From the NCBI GenBank assembly GCA_022496805.1, contig CM040101.1, positions 29,923,529-29,987,528 of the forward strand: 64,000 nucleotides of DNA. Reading direction: 5' to 3'. Positions 9,579 to 21,852 of the stretch are shown one piece after another. The notes under the pieces were generated by a model that was given only the letters and a program-made list of their open reading frames with translations, was not told where the DNA came from and ran no database searches. The translations under genes were made by a program, and so were the position numbers. Within the stretch, counting starts at the first letter, position 1. Every line of letters starts with the position of its first letter. Source of the DNA: Pohlia nutans (taxonomy: Eukaryota > Streptophyta > Bryopsida > Bryales > Mniaceae).

Positions 9579-9992
9579 ATGTACTCGATGATAAATAATA
9601 CAAGAAATGTGATCGAGGGACAAGATTTTCAAACGTATCCAACGATGACGACAGGAAGAACATTACCCGACGTCATAGAAGAGTGGACGCAGTTTTTGAA
9701 TCCACACTCCTCAAATATGGATAGAGATGTTTCAATTGAAGATGGCGATGGAAGCCACTCCTATTTTGTGGATATGTTAAAGGACGTGATCGACGATGTA
9801 CATTCCATCAAGTTCACACTGGACAGCGATAACATAGAAACATGGAATGCCAGGCCAAGTGTGCCACGACAGGATCCCCTAGTGAATGTCAATGAAGTTA
9901 ACAAGGGTGATAGAACAACAGAGGCACAAAGCTCTGGGGCTTGGAATTATCTGTTGAAAGAGGACTATAAAATTTTATCAAATCCCTTCTAA
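9579..9992 (+). CDS. Small acidic hypothetical protein
   Basis: A 137-codon ORF with ATG and stop. The product is acidic and Asp/Asn/Ser-rich, with no zinc ligands, membrane segment or known motif. It follows the palindromic-site cluster by about 350 bp, so the cluster could be its promoter region. The upstream 300 bp is AT-rich with no clear TATA box. I do not recognise it; it may be one exon, the coding relic of an element, or chance. Confidence 0.35.
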   Translation: MYSMINNTRNVIEGQDFQTYPTMTTGRTLPDVIEEWTQFLNPHSSNMDRDVSIEDGDGSHSYFVDMLKDVIDDVHSIKFTLDSDNIETWNARPSVPRQDPLVNVNEVNKGDRTTEAQSSGAWNYLLKEDYKILSNPF

Positions 9993-10323
9993 TTATGTGA
10001 TCTCTTGACTTTCATCAACATTTGTCAATTACCTTATTTATAATAGAATTACAAAAGAACTATGAATTTTACGTGTCCAATTTCATACATAATTATGGAT
10101 GATAGCTCATAGATTTAACCGTACGGATAGGGTCTAAAATTCATAATGTACACTACTTTAATTCATACATCAAGTCCAAAATATCCCTCTTAGTTGCATT
10201 TTATACTGCATTTTTGCAATTCTCCCAATTTTAGAGTGGCTTGTAGGCTACTAGGGGTTAAAATATATAGAATCCTTTTATTTTAAAAATATATAGATAT
10301 TTTACTTTAATCAAATTATCATT

Positions 10324-10680
10324 GTGTCACTAACCTCACTATGACCCCAAAAACAAAAATCAGTGGTGGCCGGAAAATGCGGGACAGAAAATGTGGGCCA
10401 GAAAATGCGGAAATGAGAAATTTTGAGTGGGTCCTCGTAGAAATAAAGGAAATGAAAGAAGGGGTCCACGTTGTCAGAAAGAAAGGAGGCAAGAAGAAAA
10501 TGTACTTTGTTCGTCTATCATCTTACAAGCGCCCTCGGAAGAACATAGGGTTAGTGAGGTTAGTGACATAGTGACATATTAACTATAGTGACATAGTGAG
10601 GTTAGTGACATAGTAACATAGTGACACTATGACACTATGACACTAACCTCTATTTTTGGGGTTAGTGAGGTTAGTGACAC
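10324..10680. mobile_element. Inverted-repeat element with GTGTCACTAACCTCACTA ends
   Basis: The left end GTGTCACTAACCTCACTA...CCCC (10324-10348) is the inverse of the right end (10658-10680) apart from a small indel. The interior near the right end repeats GACATAGTGA/GTGACACTATG in both orientations. A 76-codon Lys/Arg-rich ORF lies inside (10341-10571). No clear target-site duplication was found, so the superfamily is undecided. Confidence 0.6.
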
Positions 10681-11084
10681 GTGGTATTTATTTGTTAAAA
10701 AAATCCATGATTGAGGCCTTTTGACATGTAATGGCCACAAATGTTGTGTAAAATCATCTCTTTGTTTCATAATTTTATCTTGTGCTATTATTTTTGTATG
10801 AACAAATATAGATTTTAGTTCATATGTCTCTATTACTCCATGTTTTTCTATTGGAATAAATATTCAATCTTTAAAAAGAAAATTAAAAAAGTATGATGTG
10901 AATTGGTGTGTTTCTTTGAGAAAAAATTGGTTTGTTTCTTTGAGAACTAAATCAAAGAAAATTAATTGTGACAACACACAATTAAAGATTGTGTATGGGG
11001 TGAAAGATCTATGAGTCCAGGTGTCACCCCTGACCGATAAAATACAAGTCCTTGGCGACAGCTGAACGATGGGGCGATCCCTAG

Positions 11085-11165
11085 TTTAGGGCGACTCCCG
11101 GTCGCCCATGTGCGGTCGCCCTAACGCCCTTGCGCGGTCACCCTCATATAGTCAACGAAGTTGCC
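11085..11165. repeat. Short GGTCGCCC / GGTCACCC cluster
   Basis: Four to five copies of CGGTCGCCC-like units, matching the motif of the 6.65-6.95 kb array. They sit about 100 bp before the ORF at 11258. Confidence 0.6.
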
Positions 11166-11257
11166 CTTCTCCAGTCAGCAAGGCGCCCAGGTGTACATTC
11201 CAATGATTCCATGACTCCATGTGGCAGCCACGCAAGACGCGACGTGGAGGAAGGTAA

Positions 11258-11563
11258 ATGAAAGGTAACTTTTGTGAAGTCAAATATGTCGTTGACCCTA
11301 TTCGACATCCCGAAGGCCTAATGTCTCTCTTTGACGTAGTCTTCGACGTCGTGTTGAGCTTGTCGCTTGGAACAACTCTGCTTGTAGGATTAGATGATGC
11401 AGAAAGACTGCTATGTGCTGCTACAATTACTATGCTACGCCTCCTAGAACCGAAGGTGGCCTCTACCAGTCTATTGTCTACCCTAATCTTGGTTTACTTT
11501 ATTTTTGATACAATTAGTTTGGGTGATCAGTGGCTCTTTGGCTGGATATTTGAATTTTTTTAG
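11258..11563 (+). CDS. Hypothetical hydrophobic ORF
   Basis: 101 codons with ATG and stop. The first 70 codons read as plausible protein with a repeated FDVVFDVV stretch. The C-terminal 35 codons run into a non-coding tandem repeat, so the true 3' end is probably different. No domain recognised. It may be an exon or a decayed fragment. Confidence 0.25.
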   Translation: MKGNFCEVKYVVDPIRHPEGLMSLFDVVFDVVLSLSLGTTLLVGLDDAERLLCAATITMLRLLEPKVASTSLLSTLILVYFIFDTISLGDQWLFGWIFEFF

Positions 11564-12065
11564 AAACAATTTTGTTATTTTGTGTGTTCAATTGGGCCTC
11601 TCGGAACTGGTTATTATTATTATTATCATTATTATTATTATTGATCAGTGGCTCCTTGGCTGGATGTTGGGGGTGGCCTGTAGCCAGATTTTTTTAAATC
11701 TATTGATCAGTGGCTCCTTGGCTCGATGTTAGAATTTATGTTTTAAACAATTTTTTGTGTTCAATTGGGCCTCACAAAACCGAGGGTGACATCTAGCTAG
11801 ATCAATTTATTTATGTTTGTTTTTTTGTAATTTTAATTTTAATTTTAGTTTGGGTGATCCGTGCATCTTTCATCTTTGGCTATTGTAGTTATTTGAATTT
11901 TCTTTTGAAATTTTTTTCTTGTGTTCAAGCGCCTCAGAACCGAGGTTGGCTTCTACCCTAATCTTGGTTATTTTTTTATATTGGTTTGGATGATGAATGT
12001 CTCCTTGGCTGAATGTTTTAATTTATTTTTAAAACAATTTTGCATGTTCACTTGGACCTCTTAAA
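11430..12065. repeat. Degenerate tandem repeat, GATCAGTGGCTCCTTGGC units
   Basis: GGGTGATCAGTGGCTC(T/C)TTGGCTGGAT recurs near 11522, 11641 and 11702, with weaker copies near 11857 and 11988. A second conserved block (TTCAATTGGGCCTC, then an ACCGAGG-type string) repeats in phase. Units are roughly 60-150 bp and heavily diverged. Confidence 0.65.
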
Positions 12066-12432
12066 GCACGTTCGCACCTAGCCTTATGGTCGCGGTCTTA
12101 GATGAGATATCGTGCTAAAAGTAAGAGTGCATTCACACCGGCGGTGGTTGGTATCCACCGAGCCTACGTGGTTGCCCACATGGCACCCCGGTAAGACTGG
12201 TTGTATGGAAGTGGAGGGCCACTACTTTTGGGGCCACTACGAGATACCAGACAGTTAAGTAGTTGAGGTGAATCTTCGAAAAATGGACATGTGCGGCATT
12301 TTTGCGTGGTCCTATCTACTTGAGCCCCGGGTGGCAAATTACAAAACAACGCTGTTTGGACTTAGCGCTGTTTAGTCGGCAACTGGAGTAGACTCCGCAG
12401 GTGCAGCGCGACCTTCGAAGGCAGGCGCGGCG

Positions 12433-12442
12433 TTTATAAATT
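12433..12442 (+). promoter_or_regulatory. TATA box of the trihelix gene
   Basis: TTTATAAATT lies in a GC-rich stretch, about 45 bp before a consensus splice donor (GCAG/GTATGC, donor at 12490). This suggests transcription starts near 12465 with a short non-coding first exon. Confidence 0.5.
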
Positions 12443-13131
12443 CAAAGTTCAGGCAGAGGACGTACCTCACTTGTTGACGTTGATCGCAGGTATGCTCCCG
12501 CTCCCTTCCTCGTAATTTTCCTGCAAGCTTTGTACATTTCAATTTCAATTACATGCATATTCTTTCAATTACATGCAGTGTTGCACTGTGAATTTTGTAT
12601 CTTCAATGCTGCATTCATTCAATTGAGGGTCCCGATTCGGGGTTTAGATAATTACTTGTGTGAGGGTCGGTGATGTAGGCAGCAGTTCCATAGAAACTAG
12701 AATAGGAAATCCTAGTAGTCATTGCATTGGAGACATTAGTGTGCAGTGCGATTCAAGGGATAGAATTACAATCCCATCCATTGAATCGCAGTGTTCACTA
12801 AACACTCGAATTCAATGAGTACTGTTATGTGTTCTAACTTTACAGAGGTCCACTGCTGTTATAGCTCATACTCGTTGTTCTGCACACTTGTTAATTGCAA
12901 GTACAGAGGTCTTTCAGTTCATATATAGCTCACATTCTCAGCTTTCTGGAAGTTTAGACCTGCAATTTCGAAGCTCCCTACTGTTTCCGGCTTTGTGTTT
13001 GTTTTTGGGCTGTCCGCTTTGCTAATGCGGACCTCCTTGTTTTCCTTCGTATAAAATATTTTTTCGGCATGAGGAAGGGAAATTTTTTCCCGAACACTCC
13101 TGTGGACTAACTTTTACAAATTGGATTGCAG

Positions 13132-14636
13132 AAACTGTAATTGCCAACATGGAAAACCGTATTGACTCGCAGCAGTATAACGCCCCCATGCGTCCTACTA
13201 CAATGCCCATAGATGGTACGTATGGCATGAACGCATTCATTGTAGTTGCTGTTCCCTTGTTTCAATAAACACATACATCATTTTGCTTCCTTTTCATGCT
13301 ATTGAGCTGTAGAATACATTAGAATTACTTGAGTTTCATGATCATCCATAGACAAATGACCTGCACACGTGACTTGATGATACCAAAAACATCGAAGTGG
13401 CTACGAGTTTCACAACAGGTAATGCGATCTGGATTTTCACCGTGTTTGCGTGACGGACCCGCATGCAAGACCAAATGGAATCAATTGATTCTAGATTACA
13501 GAAGAATTGCAGACTATTTGAGCCGCACAGGGAGAAACGCACTTGATTATTGGGACATGAGCTTAGCGGAACCAAAAGCAGAAGGCCTACCACGACTATT
13601 TGCACAAGATGTGTACGACGCCGTGCACGAGTGGTATGGGAACCGCCCCCAAATCCAACCGCCACACATTCGGGATTTGCTTGCACCAAACGACGGAAAC
13701 TACAAGCAAGTACAACAAGACAAACAACACGACATGGAGGAGGTTCAGAGTGAACCGGAAATCGAAGACCCGCTCAATATGCCGCAACCAGAACCCGTGG
13801 AGACAACTAAAGAGTTTTCACCGCCACGGTTGCCCCGAAGTCGCGTCTCCACACCTTCACGGCCCACAGTCCATCCAGATGCGACACCAAGCCCGGTTTT
13901 CAGAGCGTTCAACGGCCTGCCACCTGGGATTAACCCACAGGTAATCAGTTTGTCTGGCACTTCTCAGTACGCGGTCCACAAGCATCCAGGGAACACGGGT
14001 GTCAGAAGAAAGAGTGTCTCGGGGCACACCGTGATTGCAGAAGCAACTAAGGCCACGGGGGCAGTCATGGCTGCGCAGATGCAAGAGATTGCGGATGCTA
14101 GTCGTGATCTAGAGCGCTCGAAGATCAAGGTCCAGCTCAAACTTTTCACTGAGCAAATGGCATATCAAAGGGAGAAAGACACACGTATGTACGAAAACGC
14201 AGCCATAGCGAACGAGAACACCCGATTGGCCATCATGAAGCAAGGTGAGATGGTGAGTTGTTTATCATAGTTGTCCAACGTGTTAAGCACTGGCTTGAAC
14301 ATGCATGTCAAGCCGATCATTACAGTCGACCATGGCAGCAGGTGCCCAACAGCAATATGCTCGACCACTGAACTGCAGTACTCTTTTGGCCAAGCTGGCC
14401 CTATGGGCCACACCGACTCTACTGCCCTGCCAACCTCTACTGCCTTGCCGAAATCAGCTGGAGCTCACACATACGCTGCCCAACACAGTGCCGGTGGCAT
14501 CCCAAGCTACGGTGCCAACCCGGACTCGCATTTGGGGGCCATCCCTGCCTACCCAGCAACTTACTATGCAATTGTCGACATGGCTCATGGACCTGCACAG
14601 CCTGCGGCCGGGACTAGTCGACTACAGAACACGTAA
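13132..14636 (+). CDS. Trihelix (Myb/SANT-like) DNA-binding protein of a Harbinger-type element
   Basis: Three coding exons are proposed. A short one (13132-13215; ATG 13149, donor GATG/GTACGT) follows the acceptor TTGCAG at 13131. The second is 13352-14244 (donor CAAG/GTGAG) and the third 14326-14636 (acceptor TTACAG). The second holds a trihelix-like helix pattern: SKWLRVSQQV, CKTKWNQLILDYRRI, YWDM, LPRLF. A Pro/Ser-rich linker and a charged C-terminal helix (about 14080-14240) follow. The exon 2-3 junction keeps phase, but exon 1 to 2 is one base out, so there is an indel or my junction is wrong. Harbinger elements commonly pair a Myb-like protein with the transposase. The PIF transposase lies 480 bp away in convergent orientation. 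Confidence 0.65.
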
Positions 14637-15113
14637 CAGGACCTGCAGTGGAACACAACGGACCTCCAACAACTTCTACTTCGCCTTTGAGCACACTGGA
14701 AACCAACCCAGCAGAAACGCCCAGCAATGGACAGCCCCGTTGAGAATTGTAGTGCTCCCACCCGTGTGTGCTGGACCCTCCCTCCATACCAGATTTCCGA
14801 CCGACCTAGCTGCAATTGACAATAGCAATAACATGAGTTGTATGTAGTGCAGTGTAGGTAAATGTTTGGTATTACATCTACGTTTCAATATGTATGTTTA
14901 CCTTTGTGTAATGAAATAATCAAATATTTGGAATTACAGTGTAAAGTGCTTTCAATGACGGTTTAAATCATTTCCCCATGCATAAACATACTTGTACCAT
15001 GACACTGAAGAATAAAAGTCGAAATGAAATACAAACAATTGACAAAAACCAAAAACAAGAAAGCATTTTAATGAATCAAACAAAACAAAGATGGAACTTG
15101 TTTACCTTGGTGA

Positions 15114-16463
15114 TCAATGTTGCGGTCGTTGTTGCATGCTAAGAAAAAGTCCCAACTGGGCGCGCTTCTCACTTCCTTGAGCGGCAGCCATATCATCTCT
15201 GATGGCTTCCCCGCCATCTGCTGCACCACCGTCATCGTCCACCACCGCACCATCCAACCCCACAGTGCGAAGAATCTGAAGTAGTTCCTCCACCTCCTCG
15301 TGTGATTGAGCCAAAAGGATATTGTGCAAAATTGCACAACATAGAATGACGTCAGGGAGAAACGTGACATGCAAATCTGACTTAACCAATAACTCTCGAA
15401 ACGATTGTTTCAGAATGCCGAAGGCATTCTCTACGACGCAGCGGCCTCTCCTCAACCTCCTGTTGAACAATGCCTCAGACACAGAGAGCTGGGCCTGTTT
15501 CCTATGGGGCACCATTAGCCAAGGAAGTAATGGGTAACCCAAATCCCCTATGATGTAAGGAGAAAAGCCGTGAACTGCATGATTGGCACTCATGAGATTG
15601 TTATGCATAGCCAAATTATAAAGTGAGGACCAGCGTAGCATCCGCGAATCGTTCGTGGATCCAGGCATACCTAAGTATAGATCAAGGAATCGCTTATCAC
15701 TGTCTACAACTGCCTGGCAATTAAGTGTATACCCCCCGCTCTTAAAGTAATAGTAATCTGCAGGTCCAATGGGCGGCTTTGATATGGCCACATGCATACC
15801 CTCAATGGCTCCCACCACACTAGGTAATCCACAAAGATCATGAAACTTGGCCTCAGTTTCTCACAATCTATCTCCCGTGGGCCACATAATTTCTTGTCTC
15901 AAAGTGTCGTTGATTGCATTGACTACCTCCCTCAAAACCATGGACACAGTACTCCTACCAATGGCGAACATCTCGCTATACACAGTCAAGTTCGCCCCAT
16001 GCGATAGCTTATACAAAGTACAAGCCACCCGTATTAAAACTGGTATAGCAAGCCTGTACCTTGTGTTTTCTCTTTGGACATGGGGCCTCAACACATCTGC
16101 TAATGCTAGTTCTGCCGGTTTAGTCATTCTAAACATCTGCACCCATCGACTATTATCATACTGTTCCAACAAAAACTGGCTAAACCAAGTAGTAGACCTA
16201 GGTTTCACCTAGTACCCGATATCTTCATCCAAGAAACTAAAGGATAAACATAACCTGAAATGGTGCAGTGTGGCACGCATCTGATTGTGAGCGTCATTGA
16301 AGCGGCCTTCCAGATTCTCTACTATGGCAGCCACCGGATCCTCTTCAGTGTCATCGGCTTCCAATAGTGATGGCACAACCGGAGCTTCATTGCTGTTCAG
16401 AAGCAACAGAAGAAGCCAAACACTGAACGCAATAGCATTTGTGGGGTCGGCCAATGAATTCAT
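15114..16463 (-). pseudogene. PIF/Harbinger transposase (DDE_4 type) with two in-frame stops
   Basis: One reading frame of about 449 codons from the ATG at 16463 (an earlier in-frame ATG exists). It contains an N-terminal helical region, the HTH-like FAIGRSTVSMVLREVV, then GAIEGMHVAI, GDLGYPLLPW and RRGRCVVENAFGILKQSF, which match the three catalytic blocks of the family. The first block normally reads GAIDGTH; here the Asp is Glu. TAG at 16209-16211 and TGA at 15861-15863 interrupt an otherwise continuous frame. The C-terminal Asp/Gly-rich tail is not conserved in the family. Length fits a complete transposase. It is convergent with the trihelix gene. Element ends were not found. The superfamily call is firm; activity is unlikely unless the stops are bypassed. 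Confidence 0.85.
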
Positions 16464-16589
16464 TGTTGCACCGTTTACGTAATATGGAACCTTGAGCACA
16501 GCAGTGACACTTTTGTATTGTAAAGGCAGCACTACACACGTTAATACAATGATGATCAATGGCAGAGTCAATGTCAATGCATGATACAA

Positions 16590-17572
16590 TTCCCACCTCT
16601 TGCATTCGTTTTATGTAATGTTACACGTACTACTCATACTATTAAATTTAAACCCTACACTTGTATGATGTCATTACAATATCGATTGCCATATACCCTG
16701 AAGACTAGAACAGAGTTCCTTCAACCTCAGCAGTACCACATGACACGATAACATACATTTACAATCCAGAAGACAAACAAACCCTAAACCCTAAACCAAA
16801 ACTACAGTGCATAGTGAATACCCACAGATGTACCCAAAATCCTACACAAAAAATGAAGAACAACAAATTATGCATTCCACATACAGATTACAGTAGCATA
16901 CTGCTTTTGAAGTCATAAACAGAGTTGAAAGACAACCGCGACAATCAGCAATGATATCCGGGAACTGGCGTACCTCTATCAAGCTTTCTCCACCTCTGCA
17001 GCACTTCCAATTGCACTGTCACAATATCAGGGAGCCTTCAGATTTCTAATGAGAATAGTAGTGAACATGCCCTTCCCACATCACACCCTACAGGACCATA
17101 TAATGCAAGCACTATGAATTTCACGAGCCCTACAACCTCTACAGACCTATTTCAGAACATCTTGTACGTTCACAGTACAGAAACGTATTCCAACACAGTA
17201 GGAGCCCATTATGCGATACATTTTTTTTTTTAAATTCCCACACAATGATAAAATTCCCACAACGTGGCCATGCGGATGTTCAAGAAACCCTACGGTGTAC
17301 AAATGTCCAATTCATGACCTCTGAACGCAACAAGTATGCAAAAAGAACCGTGAACAAACAAAAAAGCTGTAGCAAATTAAACGTACCTGTATGGACTGTG
17401 GAAACGCATATGGAATTGCATTGTCGAGGTGCACGCCACACTCCCAAACCCTAATTAAAAAATTGAATGCGAACCACAACTCAGACCTCCGTCCCTCGAC
17501 CGCAAAAAATCCAGAAAGCTTTAACGTACACCATACACTCCGGAAACAACGACTGCTACAGTGGAGACGGAG

Positions 17573-17604
<32 letters not shown>

Positions 17605-19210
17605 CCAACGAATACATAGCTGAGAGTGAGCACGACGACCTGTACTTACAGTGGTTACGGAGGCAGAATCACTGGCTCCCTCGGCGCCACAGAAATTCAG
17701 ATGAAGCGTACAGGAATCACAGAGCGAACGCGACCAGGGATACACAATCCGCAGGGAAGAAGTTCTGCACAACCGGAGCAGAATACAAAACCCTACACCG
17801 CAATCGCCCCGGATACCTTTGATCGGCCAGAATAAACACTCGAAGCGCCCGCTCACACTACTACAATCTGCATGCCTTTGCAACGCTGTAAACGTTGCTC
17901 AATACACTTGGAACTTCTTATACGGGGGGCTTCTCAAACGTTGCAGAACTAACATTGACGACATTGCTCAAAATGAGCAACGTTTTGGAACATGAATTTG
18001 CAACGTCTGTGGGGGCTCAATTTCATATTGGGATCTTCTGGATTTGGGCGTTCCCTTCACCAGGAAAATGGTCCCACCATACTATTTAGAGGTTTCGATC
18101 CAGTCCACGAATTTACTATCACATAGTTAATTTTCTTACGTAACTCTGTATGGTAAAAGGGGTCCTCCAATTTTTGGTAAAAAGATGATGTGGGAATTTT
18201 ACTGCACTGTAATGGTAAATAGGGTTAACTCAAGTAACTCGAATTTCTTGTTCCTTATTTTGGGTTGATACGTGGCAATATACTATCACGTCTAGTGTTT
18301 CTTGAAGTTGCTAATTCTGAATGTCTAAAGGGTTGTCCAGATTTAGTATTAGTGAATTCGTGATGTTACTTTAATGCCAAAGGAGCTGATTCCGGTATGT
18401 TCTTAAATTAGCCACATGAGTTACATGGCCCGGGTTTTTGTGACTTGGCTATTCGTAGGGTTAGCAGTACGCTAATTATAAGGTTAAGGCGGACACGTGG
18501 CGTTCAAGGATTGATATCATCATGCGCAATTTGGAACACTGGATTGTTGTCTTCAAAAAGCCAACCCCATAGCTGACAGTTTCGTCCATGTGTTTAACAG
18601 CCATCCAAAGATAGTTAAGTTTAAGAAATGCAATGTGTAGTCCATGTGTCAAAAAGCCATCCAAAGAAAATGTAGTTTAAGAAATGAAATGTCGGCTATC
18701 TACTACTAGATGCTAGGGTTTGCTACAGCTGGACCATAGCTTTATCTTTATTAGACTTGGACACAATATCTAACTATAAGATAGGAAATTTCCATTGACC
18801 ACAGCACACAATATATATAATCTTAACGCATTCAAGGTATACAAATACAACTTGTCCACTTGTACAATAAGTTGTAATATCTGTTTAGGGTCCAAACAGA
18901 ACTTATAAATACATTGTCAATAGTACTGTCAGTTCCCATAGACTTTCAAATACTCACTGTGTCAATGGTGGCATAAATTTGTTGCCAATATGTCTAAAAC
19001 ATGAGTGGTTATTACCACTGCGCTATAATTTAACATAACCCTGTTACTTGCCTAAAGTACATTCCGGTCTCTATACAACATTTGTATTACACACAATTTA
19101 CATAAGCTTGCCCACTATGGACCTGAATTCCACAAGAAAGGAGAATGACATAACCGATGCATATTCAAACAAAAACACCTGCACCACATTCACCACCCAT
19201 ATCATACAAC
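16590..19210. other. Non-coding stretch with poly-A and small repeats
   Basis: CCCTAAACCCTAAACC lies near 16780-16797. A 27-bp A run is at 17578-17604. Donor-like sites on the minus strand (GTACGT near 17390, GTAAGT near 17654) could belong to 5'-UTR exons of the PIF gene. An imperfect direct repeat with GTCCATGTGT and GCCATCCAAAGA lies at 18588-18700. GCAACG/CGTTGC motifs recur at 17880-18005. No gene is supported. Confidence 0.45.
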
Positions 19211-19551
19211 CTACTCCTCACCACTGGACTCACGCTCCTCAGACCTAGATGCATTTGAGTCAGAGCCATCAGATGAGGATCCCTCACACTCCGTATATTC
19301 CTCCTCCGATGAACCAGAACCGCTTGTGCAAGAGATACTATCCTCGTCATCTGATGCTCTACGCTTCTTGGACTTTGCCTTCACTGCTGCTGGCTTCCTG
19401 CGAGTCACCGAGCTAGGAGCAGGTGGCCCATCGTTGGCTGTGCCAGAAGCATTGGGATCAAGCCCTGCCACTCTTGCATTCTCCCGCTCCTCCAATTTGT
19501 CAAACCCGTGCCTTTTCCCGTACTCTAAATTTGACTCGGTAGGCACCCTGT
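19211..19551 (-). CDS. Terminal exon of a Ser/Glu-rich nuclear-type protein
   Basis: A minus-strand open frame follows a good acceptor (CTTCAACAG, reading from about 19560). It begins ESNLEYGKRHGFDKLEEREN, continues through a basic stretch KAKSKKRRAS that could be a nuclear localisation signal, and ends in an acidic Ser/Glu tail before a stop at 19211. The upstream exons were not found; they may have been displaced by the CACTA-like insertion that starts at 20304. No catalytic domain is visible. It may belong to an element gene. Confidence 0.4.
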
Positions 19552-20303
19552 TGAAGACAACTATCTACACAACATCCAGTTGAAAGAATCTGGTTAGTAT
19601 TCAAGATAGCCAAAAAAATGAAGCCCTTCCGTGAACATACATTTCGATGGTGAGTGAAAAGCTACATTTCGAAACCACAAAAGACATCTGTAAGGACTCC
19701 AAATGCAGGGAGAGCAACTCAGCCAGAAGAAATTGTGATCGCTGGCAAATCAACTACGATTTTTGTACTCACAAGCACAAATGGGAGCAAAAAAATAAAA
19801 TTCTATGATAATTTTTCACGAGTCCTACAAGACACGCATTAGCACAGGACACCCTCTACTCAACCTACACTTTACCTATAGACACGAGCCACACTAACAT
19901 GATGAATAAAATCACCGGAATTAAATTCAGATTACTACTACAAGCTCGAGAAAAAAAAAGTGGCCCATTGCTGCACCTACATAGTTTGTATATAAACAAA
20001 CAAGGCCAAAGAAAAACAATTGGATTAAAATCTAATTGTCACTAGAAATTAGTCAGAATATTGTAAACAAACCATGGCTGAAGGATAAGTTTCTGTAACA
20101 AAACAAGGAATACTGAAACAAACTAGAGAAATATTCATGGACAGTAATATTTTTGGAGCATGTTCACCATGAGTCCCGGGACAAGCATCACTGACCGTAC
20201 GTCTGCTCTATACTAACATGCAATAATAACACGATGATTAGTGCTAGTTTAAAGCCATAAGTTAGTAATTCTATGGCTGAACCTACATTCAGTGTAGAAA
20301 CAA
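19552..20303. other. No gene seen
   Basis: AT-rich sequence between the acidic exon and the CACTA-type end. Nothing coding or repetitive was recognised. Confidence 0.5.
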
Positions 20304-21594
20304 CACTATAAGAAACCCGCATTTTTGGTGATGTCTTCGGAAGACGCAGAGACATCTCTGTCATGTCTTTGCGGTTTTAATGGATGTCTCGCACAACAGA
20401 GGGATGTCTCTGCGTTGTTGGAGAGAATTTGAAATAAGAGGGTTCGGCGAGGTGCGTGTTTCGGAAAAAACGCGTAGATGTCTGCAAACATCTGCGTGTT
20501 TTTGAGGACATGACGCAGGACATCCGGAAAGACGCAGCTTTGCCACGTTGGCACGGGATTCCGGTTTTAGCGAGGGTAAGTGTCTGAAATTTACTGGAAT
20601 GCGAGGTGAATTGCTACCCGACGTAAAAAATTCAGCATAATGGGCAGCGGTTTGCAAGAGCGGAAAAAAGAACCGGTTCACCCTATTAAATACTCTTTCC
20701 TTTTTGTCCAATATACTTTTATTTAAAATCACCACATAATTTGGAATATTGATTTTATATTCGATATCTTGTACTCGCCATATTTCTGATTCGTCCATTC
20801 TTTAAAATAATTTTAAATTATAATAATATAATATTATATAAGTATCAGAATAATATAATAATATGAAAATAATAATATATTTTTAAATATTATATTATAT
20901 AAGAATTTTTTTATATAAAACTGATTTTTAATATTAATATATGAAAATTTTATAATTTATTAATATTATAATATTAAGAATCCTCGTCGGACAAAAATAG
21001 ACCTTTATAATATAGGAGGATTTTCCAAAATTTATGGTGGAAAATACACGTGGATATATTTTGGAATTTCCTAATTTACAGAACTTAACCTACATGGCAC
21101 GGAAAAATCCACGTTGGACGAGCTGCCACGACATACTGTGTTTAGGCCATCGTCCGTAAGACATCTCGTTCACGATGACTTCGATGACGTGGGGATGTTT
21201 TCGTGGACATCCCTTGGGATGTCCACAACGACGTCCTCGAAGCGCAACGATGTCTCCGGTGGTGAACTGCAATGTCCCATGGTACATCCCCATTATCATT
21301 TACTATGCAACAGTGAATGCTCACATAGCCGACGTCTTGGAAGACAGCGCAGAAGCACATAAGTCACGGTCGGAGACGTCACAGACAGCGTCCCATGAAA
21401 CAGTTACAAGTCTCCCGAAACATTGGAGCCTCCTGACCCTATAAGACATGCGGGATACTGCTGAGCACGTCGCAGTGGATGTCTACATGAACATCCACTG
21501 AGACATAGTAGGCGACATGAGATACAACGTCCTCCCACGGATGTTTTAGTTCACGTAGACTATGTCTACGCTGACATCCAAGATCTATGAGAAG
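20304..21594. mobile_element. Left end and hexamer-rich arm of a CACTA (En/Spm) element
   Basis: The block opens with CACTATAAGAAACCCGC, a typical CACTA terminus. It then contains many copies of GATGTC, GACATC, GACGTC and TCTGCG-type words in both orientations, as in CACTA subterminal regions. An AT-rich stretch lies at 20700-21000. The copia insertion interrupts it at 21595. The flanking trinucleotide is CAA; a matching right terminus (TTATAGTG followed by CAA) was not found up to 34.7 kb. Confidence 0.6.
21590..21594. repeat. Target-site duplication AGAAG of the copia element (left)
   Basis: AGAAG directly precedes the left LTR and directly follows the right LTR (27057-27061). The 5-bp length is normal for LTR elements. 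Confidence 0.9.
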
Positions 21595-21852
21595 TATTGA
21601 AGGTAGAGAAGATTGCACAAGGCACACACACAAACACAAGGAATGCGTAGAAAGAGATAATCTTTACTCAAAGGCCTTCCACCTTAAGTAGTGTACACTA
21701 GGAGGTCACCATGGACAAACCATATGGGATAACTCATCACAAGGACACTCTAGAGATCAGCCCATGCCTAACCCCTCCTCCCACACACCATTATTTAGCA
21801 CCCGTACGTCTTTGGCTTCTAGCAATACTACATTGCATCAATTACCTCAATA
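21595..21852 (-). repeat. Copia 3' LTR
   Basis: 258 bp, with 4 differences by eye from the copy at 26799-27056, so the insertion is young. On the plus strand it runs TATTGAAGG to ACCTCAATA, an inverted terminal pair TATTG/CAATA instead of the usual TG/CA. The boundaries are fixed by the 5-bp target duplication and by the adjacent polypurine tract. Confidence 0.95.

Noticed and set aside
20361..21639. ORFs inside the GATGTC-rich arm
   Set aside because: Both strands give similar ORFs because the hexamers are self-complementary; no domain matches.
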